From positions 1 to 64,000 of IMG/VR virus record IMGVR_UViG_3300030109_003187: 64,000 bases of DNA; one strand, given 5' to 3'. The notes below the pieces were generated by a model, which ran no database searches, had not been told where the DNA came from, and saw only the letters and a list, made by a program, of their open reading frames with translations. Positions 15,168 through 24,056 of this stretch are shown piece after piece. A program made the translations under genes and the position numbers. Position 1 is the stretch's first letter. Each line of letters begins with the position of its first letter. This DNA is from a virus.

Positions 15168-15406
15168 GTAAAACATACATAGTTGAATCAGCAGATGGAG
15201 AAAATGAATACGAAGTGTTCTGTAAAGAATGTCACCCAGACGGCGAAGTCTGTTGTGACGAATGCTTACATCACAATGACTTTGACATACCATGCAAAGC
15301 GTGTATTGGTGAAGAAGAAGAATACGACAGCCTATGCTCTGACTGTAAGGTAGAAGTGGATGGCGTTATCGCTGACAGATACTGGATAGCACATGGTGAG
15401 TTGTGA
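15164..15406 (+). CDS. Cys-rich zinc-binding protein, 80 aa
   Basis: Eight Cys in CKEC, CCDEC, CKAC and CSDC, giving two stacked zinc knuckles in an acidic background. Possibly a protein-protein or nucleic-acid adaptor. Coupled on both sides. Confidence 0.6.
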   Translation: MSKTYIVESADGENEYEVFCKECHPDGEVCCDECLHHNDFDIPCKACIGEEEEYDSLCSDCKVEVDGVIADRYWIAHGEL

Positions 15407-15678
15407 TGGCAAGAGGATTCGAGCAAACAATACTTTGGCGAGTGCCATGCACTTCTGTCAGATGGAGAGGCAAGGCCGAGGTAGTCATGAGTGTGGCTGA
15501 CCCGATTGGCAACAGCCCTGCTATGATTGACATCAGAACTAGAAGAACAATCGAACATCACAAAGGTGAGGGCTTTACGAGAGAGGGCGTAAGGCTGACA
15601 CAGGAAGACGCAATGAGTCTAGCCAAAGCATTACTACATACCCTCGAAGAACTGAGGGAAACAGATGCTACTGGCTGA
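15406..15678 (+). CDS. hypothetical protein, 90 aa
   Basis: ATG at 15406 overlaps the previous stop (TGATG); the GTG at 15403 is an alternative. Beta-rich first half, then a helix with RLTQEDAMSLAKALLHTLEEL. Overlaps the next gene by 14 bases. Confidence 0.55.
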   Translation: MARGFEQTILWRVPCTSVRWRGKAEVVMSVADPIGNSPAMIDIRTRRTIEHHKGEGFTREGVRLTQEDAMSLAKALLHTLEELRETDATG

Positions 15679-17119
15679 GGCAGCAAACATTTCTGAGAGT
15701 CTCAGGAAACTGTATAGGAACTACATGACTGATGCAGAGAATCGGTCTACCCACTTCCGTCACTCGATAGATATTATCAGAGAAGCGGTTAACAATGCGC
15801 TGGATGACTTGGGTGAATTGATTGAGATATTCTATCCTAAGTATTCACGCTACCCTAGGCAGTTCATTTCCTTTAGAGAGTTGAGAGATGATGTCTGTAA
15901 GAAGTTATCAATCTCTCCTCTAGTATGGGATGAGTCCTTTGCAGGTAAACCAATGGTGCCCCTGCTGTCATTGGAGTCACCCGAATACGGAGGGGAAGGG
16001 ATGACAGTCAAGCAGGCACTCAACCTCATGGCTCGTGTAAGAGATGTAGGCTTTCTCGAAATTGCCAGCAAAATGCATGAGAAAGAAGCCCTACTGTTTT
16101 GGTCAAGAGCAACTGGTGAGAGACCTATGATGCCTATCGCTAGGTTCTTGCAGATGGTCACCTACCTTACAGATGGTCACGCCCAAAGTCTACAGTCGAT
16201 TAGGCTGATGATGGAAACTATGCAGCCCGCTGAGATTATTCAGAAGTTGTTTGGTGACGGTATGACTGACATGGAGGTGAGGACCATGCAGCCCGGACAG
16301 GCTTTCAGTGGCCCTATCTATCGAGCATGGGATAAACTGGTAGCGCCAAGCAATGCATACGCTGAGGTCATCAGTCACCCTCGTAGATACTTACACATCA
16401 CTGAGTTTCCCAAGGGACAGTTCAAAGGAGTTCTCTACAATAGAGACAGGCAGGTCATTGGTAAGACTAGTAACCTACCACTTCAACAAGAAGGTATCTT
16501 TGAGGTAGAAGCAGAAGGTGTAGAGATAAAGTCAGTCAATGATATCATGGCACTCGATAGTGACTGGGATATCTACAAGTTAGATTACATAGACAGAGTA
16601 TCTTTCCTTGAAAGGCTCAACCTATCAACGCCAGTCAAGACAGGTAAGGTCGTCGAGCCTTCTTCGGATATCAGCCAAATGCTTGAGACTCTGGAGGATA
16701 ATGAAAGACTAAGGTTGATTTCCACTGGACCTTTCTCTGTCGGAGGAGACGGGGGCTGGTTAGTTCTCAAGGATGCATTCCATGTTCACCTACTCGTCAA
16801 TGCCATCATGCGAGACGAGGAGTACGATGTTCACATCAGAGTGTCATCGTTAGATGGCTATGAGATATACGAGGTTGGACAGATGAAACTAAAAACTAAT
16901 GTGGCTCAGCATGTAAGGCAGCGCCTTGCTCAGCAAGGAGTTCTCGTAGGGATGAACTGGTTGCCTGTAGATGAATACGCAGTTGTGGTCACCATGGAAA
17001 TAAATGAGTTTGATTTGAGCGCCCTTTCGATTAAGAATTGTAAGGTTGAATATGTTGATGACAATCTAGGCTACAGTGATGTCTCGCAACTGACAGACTT
17101 GATAGAAATGGGGGCTTAA
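15665..17119 (+). CDS. unidentified 484-aa protein; possibly a degenerate ATP-dependent DNA ligase-like protein
   Basis: Helical in the first 210 residues, beta-rich afterwards. The layout (helical N-terminal domain, PAEIIQKLFGDG, then a beta domain with DWDIYKLDYIDRVSFLERL near 300-318, then GGWLVLKD near 361-368 and an OB-like C-terminal part) recalls archaeal ATP-dependent ligases, where similar positions hold FDLLYLDG...ERR and EGVMLKD. However, I cannot see the essential nucleotide-binding KYDG lysine motif, so it would be inactive or the likeness is chance. Magroviruses are reported to carry a ligase, which makes the idea worth testing. It lies immediately upstream of the clamp loader operon. 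Confidence 0.3.
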   Translation: MLLAEAANISESLRKLYRNYMTDAENRSTHFRHSIDIIREAVNNALDDLGELIEIFYPKYSRYPRQFISFRELRDDVCKKLSISPLVWDESFAGKPMVPLLSLESPEYGGEGMTVKQALNLMARVRDVGFLEIASKMHEKEALLFWSRATGERPMMPIARFLQMVTYLTDGHAQSLQSIRLMMETMQPAEIIQKLFGDGMTDMEVRTMQPGQAFSGPIYRAWDKLVAPSNAYAEVISHPRRYLHITEFPKGQFKGVLYNRDRQVIGKTSNLPLQQEGIFEVEAEGVEIKSVNDIMALDSDWDIYKLDYIDRVSFLERLNLSTPVKTGKVVEPSSDISQMLETLEDNERLRLISTGPFSVGGDGGWLVLKDAFHVHLLVNAIMRDEEYDVHIRVSSLDGYEIYEVGQMKLKTNVAQHVRQRLAQQGVLVGMNWLPVDEYAVVVTMEINEFDLSALSIKNCKVEYVDDNLGYSDVSQLTDLIEMGA

Positions 17120-17123
17120 TTTG

Positions 17124-17146
17124 ACTTCTTTTATAAAGGTCCTAAG
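17124..17146 (+). promoter_or_regulatory. 23-nt TATA-containing promoter element, copy 2
   Basis: Exact copy of 10541-10563. TTTATAAA ends 27 bases before the ATG of the clamp loader gene at 17165, so the transcript would be leaderless or nearly so, a normal arrangement in archaea. It likely drives the replication operon. Confidence 0.8.
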
Positions 17147-17164
17147 TAGGTATGGTGTGATTTT

Positions 17165-18091
17165 ATGAACTTAAGGGAGAAGTACAGACCGTCTACAGTG
17201 ACAGACTTGGTTGGATGTAAAGAGTTTACTGAACCAGCCCAGACTTGGACACTGGAGAGTTGTCCAGCAAACCTGTTATTCGCCGGACCTCCGGGTGTAG
17301 GTAAGACTAGTGCTGCTTATGCCTTGGCAAAGGATTTGCTGGGCGAGTACTTTGACCCGATGAATTTCATCGTCACCAATGCTAGCGATGACAGAGGGAT
17401 AGATTACATTCGTTCTCTCAAGATGATGAGCAAGCAGAAAGGGATTGGTGTAAGTCGTAGAATCATTTTTCTCGATGAGGCTGATAGTTTCACAGCCCCT
17501 GCTCAAAAGGCACTCAGACAAATCATGGAAGAGAGTCACAAGTCTACCATATTCATACTCACTGCTAACGATGTGTCAACGATACACCGAGCAATACTTG
17601 ACCGATGTGTCAAATACTCCTTCAAAGGTATAGACCCAGAAGACAATGAACGGATGGCTATGATAATTGAACAGGAAGGAATGCCAGAAGAATGGCTAGC
17701 AAACCTTCCGCACCTAATCAAATTCACAGGCGGAAGCCTAAGACAGGCTATTGACATAATAGATAGTCTACCAAGAGAACCGGATGCACTCATCAAAAGC
17801 ATCAAACGAGATACACAATATCTCAACAAAGCGGCTGTACATCTTCTGGGAGGAGACTTCCCAAAGGTGACCGCTTATCTGGCACAGGCTCTTGAGTCTG
17901 GTCAGTCAAGACTGGGTATCCTAAAGGGACTCAGATATCGTGCCAAGCCACTCATGGGGAGTGACGACGAATGGCACAATTTCATGCTCACTTATGGCGA
18001 GTTCGTCATACTGGCTACACAGTGGCCGGATGATGACTTGGCGTTTGTCGAGTACTTTATAGCAAAAATGAAATATAACATGGAGAAATAA
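17165..18091 (+). CDS. rfcS: replication factor C small subunit (clamp loader ATPase)
   Basis: 308 residues of the AAA+ clamp loader family. N-terminal REKYRPSTVTDLVG matches RFC box II, Walker A GPPGVGKT is at 41-48, Walker B LDEAD at 103-107 (the DEAD box of RFC small subunits), sensor 1 TAND near 133, and LDRC near 145-148 replaces the usual SRC arginine-finger motif. Family role: opens and loads the PCNA ring on primed DNA. A separate large subunit was not seen, so the virus either uses a homomeric loader or borrows the host large subunit. First gene of the replication block, right after promoter copy 2, and followed by the ssDNA-binding, RecA-like, clamp and polymerase genes. Confidence 0.93.
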   Translation: MNLREKYRPSTVTDLVGCKEFTEPAQTWTLESCPANLLFAGPPGVGKTSAAYALAKDLLGEYFDPMNFIVTNASDDRGIDYIRSLKMMSKQKGIGVSRRIIFLDEADSFTAPAQKALRQIMEESHKSTIFILTANDVSTIHRAILDRCVKYSFKGIDPEDNERMAMIIEQEGMPEEWLANLPHLIKFTGGSLRQAIDIIDSLPREPDALIKSIKRDTQYLNKAAVHLLGGDFPKVTAYLAQALESGQSRLGILKGLRYRAKPLMGSDDEWHNFMLTYGEFVILATQWPDDDLAFVEYFIAKMKYNMEK

Positions 18092-18093
18092 AT

Positions 18094-19371
18094 ATGAATG
18101 AAAACGAAGATAGGAAATGGCCAGAAGATGTATTAGAACGACTCAACGGTTATGGTGAAAGAGTAGGAAAACAAATAGGCGAAGTGGCTAACGAGTTCAA
18201 GGCTTGGTTAAAAGTCGAGTACAGTGTAGACGACCCGCTTACAGAAGACACCTTTTACCTTAGTCAATGGAGTGAACAATTCGTACTAGAGACAAGAAAC
18301 CTAGGCGGTTCAGGTGGCAGTGGTAGAGACACTGTTACTTTCGTCGGTATGTTTGTTGGTGCAGAGAATGAGAACAGAGACCAAAGGGCTGGTATGATGG
18401 AGAGGGCAATGAATGTATTCAAGTCTAATCGAGGAAGAGCAGTTGACGAAGGACACATTGGTATCGTTACCGCCAAGAGCGGTGAATGGTATGTCAATGG
18501 TCAACCAAGCGGTGAGCGACTACAAGGTAGTGACTTACCATGGTTTGCCTTTGAACACAATGATGAGATACTTTGTCTACTAAACAAACAGAATGAAAGC
18601 ACCAAACCAATGGCACCTACTAGTGTCAGCAGAACGCTTTACTTCTTGGGTTCCGCTGAAAACAGCAACGAGATTAAGAAATGGCGTGTCAGTGTAAGTG
18701 GTAACAACATGGATGCAGATTACCAAAGGTGGACTGCCTGTAAGATAAAGGTAGTAGAGCCGAAGGCTGATAGAGATACTCTTTACACTAACAGAGACTT
18801 TGCTGAGAAAGTAGAGTATACTGACAAGTGGCTACCAGAGAATCTAAGGAAGTCATTCACAGCAGAGCGCCTGTTAACTGATGACAACATGCACAACGAG
18901 TATGTTGACCTATCAGAGTTGCTAGAGGCTCACGGTGAAAGAAAGGTCATAGGTGCTAACGGTACTACATACAACCCAGTGGTAATCACCAAGGGATATG
19001 TCAGTCTACTCAACAGAGAGCCGTCTGAAAGTACGGTAGACCCTACTGGTAGAAGTTACCGAATCAATATCACTAACCTCGGACTACAGTCCAGATTCGG
19101 TAGAGAGAGTTTCGCATCTACCGTGACCGTATGGATACCGGGTAGAATGAATGATGAAGACCATCCGTTTGAATTCCAGAAAGATGGAAAGTGGATACCT
19201 TATGCAGAGAAGACTCAAGTAATCATAGTTGGTAGATTGCGTATCAGACCATACAAGGATGAGATGCTACCAAGTATAGGTGCCCTAGGTATCTATGTCC
19301 CGCCAAAGACCGCAAGGCCTTCCGGTGGTACGGGGAATACAGATTTGAATCAATTCGGAGGTGACCAGTAA
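18094..19371 (+). CDS. RPA-like multi-OB single-stranded DNA-binding protein (probable)
   Basis: 425 residues with standard start GAGAAATAAATATG. Beta-rich, with at least two candidate OB-fold regions (about 80-230 and 300-410), and the short acidic/Gly tail NTDLNQFGGDQ that is typical of ssDNA-binding proteins which recruit partners through the C-terminus. Position between clamp loader and RecA-like ATPase supports ssDNA binding. Magroviruses and many archaeal viruses encode an RPA. I see no zinc finger. The fold call is inference; a structure prediction would settle it. Confidence 0.5.
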   Translation: MNENEDRKWPEDVLERLNGYGERVGKQIGEVANEFKAWLKVEYSVDDPLTEDTFYLSQWSEQFVLETRNLGGSGGSGRDTVTFVGMFVGAENENRDQRAGMMERAMNVFKSNRGRAVDEGHIGIVTAKSGEWYVNGQPSGERLQGSDLPWFAFEHNDEILCLLNKQNESTKPMAPTSVSRTLYFLGSAENSNEIKKWRVSVSGNNMDADYQRWTACKIKVVEPKADRDTLYTNRDFAEKVEYTDKWLPENLRKSFTAERLLTDDNMHNEYVDLSELLEAHGERKVIGANGTTYNPVVITKGYVSLLNREPSESTVDPTGRSYRINITNLGLQSRFGRESFASTVTVWIPGRMNDEDHPFEFQKDGKWIPYAEKTQVIIVGRLRIRPYKDEMLPSIGALGIYVPPKTARPSGGTGNTDLNQFGGDQ

Positions 19372-20420
19372 TGAGTGGTTGGGGAGCACTAGCATCAGGG
19401 AATGACCAGACTAAGGTCGCTGATATTGTTGAGGAGAAGACGACAGCACCAGTGCAGGAAACTGTACCGGAGCAGCCTGTACAAGAACAGGCACCTCCTC
19501 AACAAGTCACCTCCACCCAGTTTGTCAGCAATTTTCCTGACATTGAAGCGGAGATGGTTGCTCAATCAGACAGTCCCATTATCTCACCTAGCAGTATCTT
19601 CTGTGGCGTAGTAGGTCATGAAGGTACAGGTAAGAGTGGTGTTGTCTTTGATGCACACTTTAACAGATACCCAGACGGGCTTATGATGGCAGTAGACTTC
19701 GACAACGGAGCACTATCATGCAAACAGGCTCATTACAGAGAAAGTAACAATGTAAGGATATTTAGCCCTTGGGTCATGCAGATGCAAGACAGGACTGCTT
19801 ACAACTACTTACTTACCTTCCAGCGAGTTATGGACATTGGTAGATATGCTATTGAGTATGCTGAAAGACAACAACAGGCTGGCTTTGATGAACCTCTACT
19901 TAGGACATTCTTCGTCACTGGTGTAGACCAGTTCGACGCCATGTGCATTGACTGTATGAAGATTTACGACCTAGACATGGATGCCAAAGATGCTATCGAA
20001 GCAAGTCATTCCAAGTTAAATCAAGAAGTTGGTTGGAACTGGAACATTCGTGCTACTCGATTCAAACAACTCACAGGTATCTGTAGGAAACTGAACGCTC
20101 TAGGTGTAGATGTTTACTGGGAAAGCCATCTGAAAGAACACAAAGATAGTCAGCCAGAATTTGAAGGTTGGAAATTTGCATGGCATGCTAGTGCTAACAA
20201 AGACTTGTGGCAAATCATTTGGTGCAAAGGTAAGAAAGTACGCAACAGCGACGGCTCCTCGACTGGAGAAGTGCAGCACACTGCTACATTCTTCAAGTCC
20301 AAACTGAATCCTAACTTGCATAATCAAGAGAGGATATACTTCGTAACTAAGGTAGACGAGGATGCCAAGTGGTATGGTCTTCCAGAACTAAGAGACGGTG
20401 CAATTGGAGGAATACAATAA
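19371..20420 (+). CDS. RecA/Sak4-like P-loop ATPase
   Basis: 349 residues, overlapping the previous stop by one base. Residues 20-50 are a Pro/Gln/Glu-rich disordered linker. Walker A is GHEGTGKS at 82-89, and a probable Walker B lies in LLRTFFVTGVDQFD (about 178-191). The core resembles RecA-type ATPases, in particular phage Sak4/AAA_24-like annealing or recombination proteins, which are often encoded beside an ssDNA-binding protein as here. It is too divergent for me to call RadA, and no HhH N-terminal domain is present. Likely roles: homologous recombination, annealing or replication restart. Confidence 0.7.
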   Translation: MSGWGALASGNDQTKVADIVEEKTTAPVQETVPEQPVQEQAPPQQVTSTQFVSNFPDIEAEMVAQSDSPIISPSSIFCGVVGHEGTGKSGVVFDAHFNRYPDGLMMAVDFDNGALSCKQAHYRESNNVRIFSPWVMQMQDRTAYNYLLTFQRVMDIGRYAIEYAERQQQAGFDEPLLRTFFVTGVDQFDAMCIDCMKIYDLDMDAKDAIEASHSKLNQEVGWNWNIRATRFKQLTGICRKLNALGVDVYWESHLKEHKDSQPEFEGWKFAWHASANKDLWQIIWCKGKKVRNSDGSSTGEVQHTATFFKSKLNPNLHNQERIYFVTKVDEDAKWYGLPELRDGAIGGIQ

Positions 20421-20556
20421 TCAGACTCATGGGGGTTTATCAGGTAATAACGGGAAAATTTTCTGACTACTGAGATAGTGTCCTTGGGTTTGCTTTTTGG
20501 TGTATTTTCCTTTTTCAGCACGAACCCGTTCCCCCCGCCTTTTGTAGGTGACAAAC
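20421..20556 (+). terminator. T-rich intergenic stretch, possible terminator
   Basis: This 136-base gap is the largest within the replication block. It has T-runs at about 20489-20516 (GGGTTTGCTTTTTGG, then ATTTTCCTTTTT), which fit archaeal intrinsic termination after the RecA-like gene, a perfect 10-bp palindrome GAAAATTTTC at 20454-20463, and a C-rich run just before the next gene. I see no clear TATA box, although a promoter for the clamp gene would be expected here. Confidence 0.35.
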
Positions 20557-21318
20557 ATGGTAGATTTTACAGTAAGTAGAGAAACATTCAACAACTTCTT
20601 AGGGAGTTTTGGTAAAGACTTAGGTGACTTGGTTATCAAAGTTACAACCGAAGGGATAGTAGCAGCAGTAGGTCAACAGACCCACTACATTCGTAGGAAG
20701 GTAGATTGCGGTACTGGTCAGACAGGTAATATATATGTCAGCGACATTCCAAAACTCAAGTCCTTTATTGCGACAGCGAAGAGTGCTGATATGACAATCA
20801 ATCAAAGTGCCAAGACGGGTACACTACACATACAGGGTGACAAGGCTAGTCTACAACTACCTACATCATCCTACATCAAGTCCCAAGAAATGGTTGGCTT
20901 GATGGAAAGACTCATCCGTCAATCGGAAGACAGTATGTGGCAGAAGTGGGCTAATCTATCACTTAACTACCATGCCAGAGTTGCAGCCGAATCGCTGAAA
21001 CCAGCAACAGGCTTCAAGAAAGTCTTGGGTGACAAGTACTCTTGTAAGACTGAGTTCGACCCACAAGGGCAGGAGTTAGTCATACGAGGAGGCAAGTCAG
21101 CCACTGGTAAGATGTTCGTACGGGCTCCTCTGAGTGGCATCGCTTCTCCTGAGATTACCGCAAGGTCAGCATTTGACAAGTGGTTACCGGAGTTATTATC
21201 CAATCTACCTAACGGTGAGTTGAACCTGTACACAGGTGATGAGACCGTGCTTGTATTAGAGCAGCCGTCTACTCACTTCCTAATGGTGATAATGGACCAA
21301 GAATATGAGGAGGACTGA
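20557..21318 (+). CDS. sliding clamp (PCNA-like), probable
   Basis: 253 residues from ATG 20557, which follows AGGTGACAAAC; a GTG at 20548 is in frame but lies in the binding site. Length and a pattern of two repeated beta-alpha-beta halves fit PCNA (usual length about 245-260). The protein begins MVDFTVSRETFNNFL and has a long strand pair around IYVSDIPKLKSFI, a linker near 120 and a C-terminal LVLEQPSTHFLMVIMDQ, like the last strands of clamps. The location between clamp loader and polymerase strengthens the call. Sequence conservation is low, so it rests partly on context. Confidence 0.65.
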   Translation: MVDFTVSRETFNNFLGSFGKDLGDLVIKVTTEGIVAAVGQQTHYIRRKVDCGTGQTGNIYVSDIPKLKSFIATAKSADMTINQSAKTGTLHIQGDKASLQLPTSSYIKSQEMVGLMERLIRQSEDSMWQKWANLSLNYHARVAAESLKPATGFKKVLGDKYSCKTEFDPQGQELVIRGGKSATGKMFVRAPLSGIASPEITARSAFDKWLPELLSNLPNGELNLYTGDETVLVLEQPSTHFLMVIMDQEYEED

Positions 21319-21320
21319 AT

Positions 21321-21509
21321 ATGACTAACTATATGCATGTAAATAGACAAAGAAGAGACATCTGTTGGTTATGCGGTGGTAAACTGATTTGGGGCTGTGA
21401 CTATGACCCAGAGGACTACGGTTACGAAGGTAACGGTATAGTGGCTACACTACACTGTTCATCGTGCGGTGCCGATGTGACTTATGTACAGATAGATGAA
21501 GAGGAATAG
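21321..21509 (+). CDS. mini zinc-ribbon protein, 62 aa
   Basis: CWLCGG near residue 15 and CSSCGA near residue 47 form a zinc ribbon of about 32 residues. It starts two bases after the clamp gene (GAGGAGGACTGAATATG) and ends EEE in the polymerase gene's cassette. May be a polymerase or transcription accessory factor; unproven. Confidence 0.6.
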   Translation: MTNYMHVNRQRRDICWLCGGKLIWGCDYDPEDYGYEGNGIVATLHCSSCGADVTYVQIDEEE

Positions 21510-21511
21510 AT

Positions 21512-23863
21512 ATGATAATTGATACCTTTCGACCAGACCCCACAGGTCCTGACCACATCTACAAGAGGTGGCGTGATGCTGAGGGTAATCTGATTGAAGA
21601 AACTGTTACGGACTTTGAACCGTATTTCTGGATTAAGGCCTCTACTCCTAAGCGAGTAGTTGAGAGAGTCTTGAACAGATATCCCGGTTCTTATGTAGAC
21701 GAGACAGACACAGCAGAAGCGCTAAGAACTGGTGACCCGCTAATCAAGGTCTACGCATATCGTAACAGTGACATCAGGGACATGGCAAGAGAGTTTGGCT
21801 TCACATGGGAAGCAGACCTCAGTCTAGTCGATAGGTATCTCATTGACAACATATCAGAAATGCCCGAATGGAAACCAAGAGTATGGCATTTTGACCTTGA
21901 GTGGGACCCGAAGACAGATGAGACAACCGTCATGGCTGTAGTCGATTCCTATAACAACCGTAACATATCCTTTTGTTGGATGAAAGACAATCCAACTGAC
22001 CTGTACGAGATGGACCATTTCATCGAAGAGAAAGAAGTCGAATATACTGTCAAAGGAGTACCTGTCAAGTTTACTTACGAAAGACATCTATATGGCTCAG
22101 AAGAGGACATGCACACTGCTTTCCTCAACTACATGGAAGAATGTAACCCAGATGTGTTTGTAGCCCATGCTATCATGTGGGCTGACCTACCTCATCTAAT
22201 TAGAAGATTATCTGACCACAGGAAACTAAGCCCTCTAGGTAGGGTTATACGACCAAGGCAAGATGGTTCATACGATTATGTAGCGCAACCACTCATTGGT
22301 AGACTATGCTTTGATACAGCCGCCCCGCTGAGAAGTGGTAGTGGCTTTGAGCGTGTATGGAAAGATAGTGGTCAGCCTCAACTTAAGAATAGGAAACTAG
22401 AAACTATTGCCGAGACACTGGGTTATGGTGGTAAATTTGAGATGGATGTATTCACTGGTTGGACTGAAAGGTTTGATGACTATGTTGATTACTGTATGCA
22501 AGATACTATTCTTCTTAAGAAAATAGATGAAGATAACCATGTACTCAACTTCTTCATGTCCTTACAAAGGATATGTGGAGTATCATTTCCATCATGTCAC
22601 AATGTGACAAGATTTGCTAGAGGTCTTCTAAGCAGAAGGACTCACTGGAAAGCACCATCTCGCTCTCGACAAGAGAAGCAGGAGTACGAAGGTGCTTTCA
22701 TTCCGCCTCCCAAGCCCGGTAGATATGAGGGTGTGGCTTGTGTAGATTACAAGGGACTTTACCCCAGTATTATACTGAGCCATAATCTATCTTGGGAGAC
22801 TCAAGTTCCAAGCCATCGTAAAAACGAGGCTAATGTCAGAGAATTATCTGACGGTACATGTTGGATGCAAGGTACAGATGCCCTGCTCCCTAAGATTGTC
22901 AACGAAATGTTTGACCTTCGTGACATGTACAAACAGAAGATGCGGGAGGCTTCTTCTGAAAATGAGAGAAACGGATGGAATACATTACAACTTGCAGTAA
23001 AGCGTGTAATGGCTTCATTCTACGGTATGACCGCCAGTGCTTACTGGGGCTGGTCAGACTTCGACATAGCCAGTGCTATCACAGCCTGTGGTCGGAGAGC
23101 AATCAAATTCCTTATGGAAGAATCAGAGAGTCAGGGTTACAGTTCCCTATACGGGCACACTGATTCCGCTTTCGTACAAGTGCCGTTTGATGAGGCACAT
23201 GCTCTTGCTAAGCATTTGACTGAGACTGTTCAAAGAGAACACGAGTCTAGTCATTTGATTGTAGAGTTTGAGGCTTACATGCCTTACTGGATTGTAGGAG
23301 GTAAGAATCTGTACTACGGTATTTGTTCTTGGCCACCCGAAGATGAAGGTAAGAAGAAGTCAGCAAGGTGGGGTAAGATAAGTACATTGGCACCTATCTC
23401 TAAAAACTTGGAGAACGATGTACTAACAGCGATATGTTCGGGTGCTGATGAAGATGAGGTAATCGGTATGATTAGACCGATATCTAAGAGAATCAAAAGA
23501 GGAGATGTAGAGTTGTCAGAGGTGGCGAGCACTACACGATTACAGAAGTCACTCAGTGCTTACGCTACTACCACTGGTGGTGCTGTAAAGGGTGCTAGGT
23601 ACTTTAACGAACATCTGGCTACTACAAACAAATACGGCGAAGGTGACAGTGTTAACTGGGTCTATGTCATCAAAGCACCTGACAACTTACCACCCACAGA
23701 TGTGGTAGTATATCAGAAAGAAACAGACCTAGATGGATTCGATTTGGACTATGACAAAATGGTCGACAAGTTAGTTAAGCAAAAGATGAAGGGTATCTTT
23801 GGCGCTTTAGATTGGAACTTAGAGTTCGCATCTGGTGCCGCACAACCCAAAAAGTATTGGTGA
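21512..23863 (+). CDS. polB: family B DNA polymerase
   Basis: 783 residues, standard length for a compact archaeal PolB. Exonuclease domain: Exo I DLE at 128-130, Exo II region HAIMWADLP with Asp 225, Exo III YCMQD with Asp 331, so all four acidic residues remain although the usual Asn of Exo II is replaced. Polymerase domain: motif A VDYKGLYPSI with Asp 412; motif B KRVMASFYG with Lys 497, where the usual Asn is Ala 501; motif C YGHTDS with Asp 551 and His 549 instead of Asp; then GGKNLYYG, the thumb-side KKxY-like motif. The catalytic metal ligands Asp 412 and Asp 551 are kept, so activity is expected. Starts at GAGGAATAGATATG. It is the replicative polymerase of the virus by context. Confidence 0.95.
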   Translation: MIIDTFRPDPTGPDHIYKRWRDAEGNLIEETVTDFEPYFWIKASTPKRVVERVLNRYPGSYVDETDTAEALRTGDPLIKVYAYRNSDIRDMAREFGFTWEADLSLVDRYLIDNISEMPEWKPRVWHFDLEWDPKTDETTVMAVVDSYNNRNISFCWMKDNPTDLYEMDHFIEEKEVEYTVKGVPVKFTYERHLYGSEEDMHTAFLNYMEECNPDVFVAHAIMWADLPHLIRRLSDHRKLSPLGRVIRPRQDGSYDYVAQPLIGRLCFDTAAPLRSGSGFERVWKDSGQPQLKNRKLETIAETLGYGGKFEMDVFTGWTERFDDYVDYCMQDTILLKKIDEDNHVLNFFMSLQRICGVSFPSCHNVTRFARGLLSRRTHWKAPSRSRQEKQEYEGAFIPPPKPGRYEGVACVDYKGLYPSIILSHNLSWETQVPSHRKNEANVRELSDGTCWMQGTDALLPKIVNEMFDLRDMYKQKMREASSENERNGWNTLQLAVKRVMASFYGMTASAYWGWSDFDIASAITACGRRAIKFLMEESESQGYSSLYGHTDSAFVQVPFDEAHALAKHLTETVQREHESSHLIVEFEAYMPYWIVGGKNLYYGICSWPPEDEGKKKSARWGKISTLAPISKNLENDVLTAICSGADEDEVIGMIRPISKRIKRGDVELSEVASTTRLQKSLSAYATTTGGAVKGARYFNEHLATTNKYGEGDSVNWVYVIKAPDNLPPTDVVVYQKETDLDGFDLDYDKMVDKLVKQKMKGIFGALDWNLEFASGAAQPKKYW

Positions 23864-23867
23864 TAAT

Positions 23868-24056
23868 ATGAGCAGAATAGAAGACGAAGTATGTAAGCGG
23901 ATTCAACAAAGGGCTGAAGTCGGTAAAGGTAAGTATGGAGTTACTATGGAGACTGCGCCTCTGTCTAGGCTAGAATGGCTTATACATGCCCAAGAAGAAG
24001 CGATGGACTTGGCTGTCTATCTACAGAAACTAATCGAAATGGAGATGAAAGAATGA
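23868..24056 (+). CDS. MazG-like small phage protein, 62 aa
   Basis: ATG at 23868 follows GGTGATAAT; an in-frame earlier codon at 23835 is inside the polymerase gene. The pattern IQQRAEVGKGKYGVTM, then LEWLIHAQEEAMDLAVYLQKLI, matches a widespread phage family annotated as MazG-like nucleotide pyrophosphohydrolase, with the EExxD acidic helix. Likely to act on nucleotide pools during replication, but at 62 residues it is a minimal version. Confidence 0.65.
   Translation: MSRIEDEVCKRIQQRAEVGKGKYGVTMETAPLSRLEWLIHAQEEAMDLAVYLQKLIEMEMKE

Noticed and set aside
20421-20556. GC-rich run near a possible GGTTC (minus strand) in the gap before the clamp gene, considered as a tRNA or origin
   Set aside because: No cloverleaf arms or anticodon stem could be formed, and no iterons or AT-rich unwinding element were seen; the palindrome GAAAATTTTC alone is not enough.
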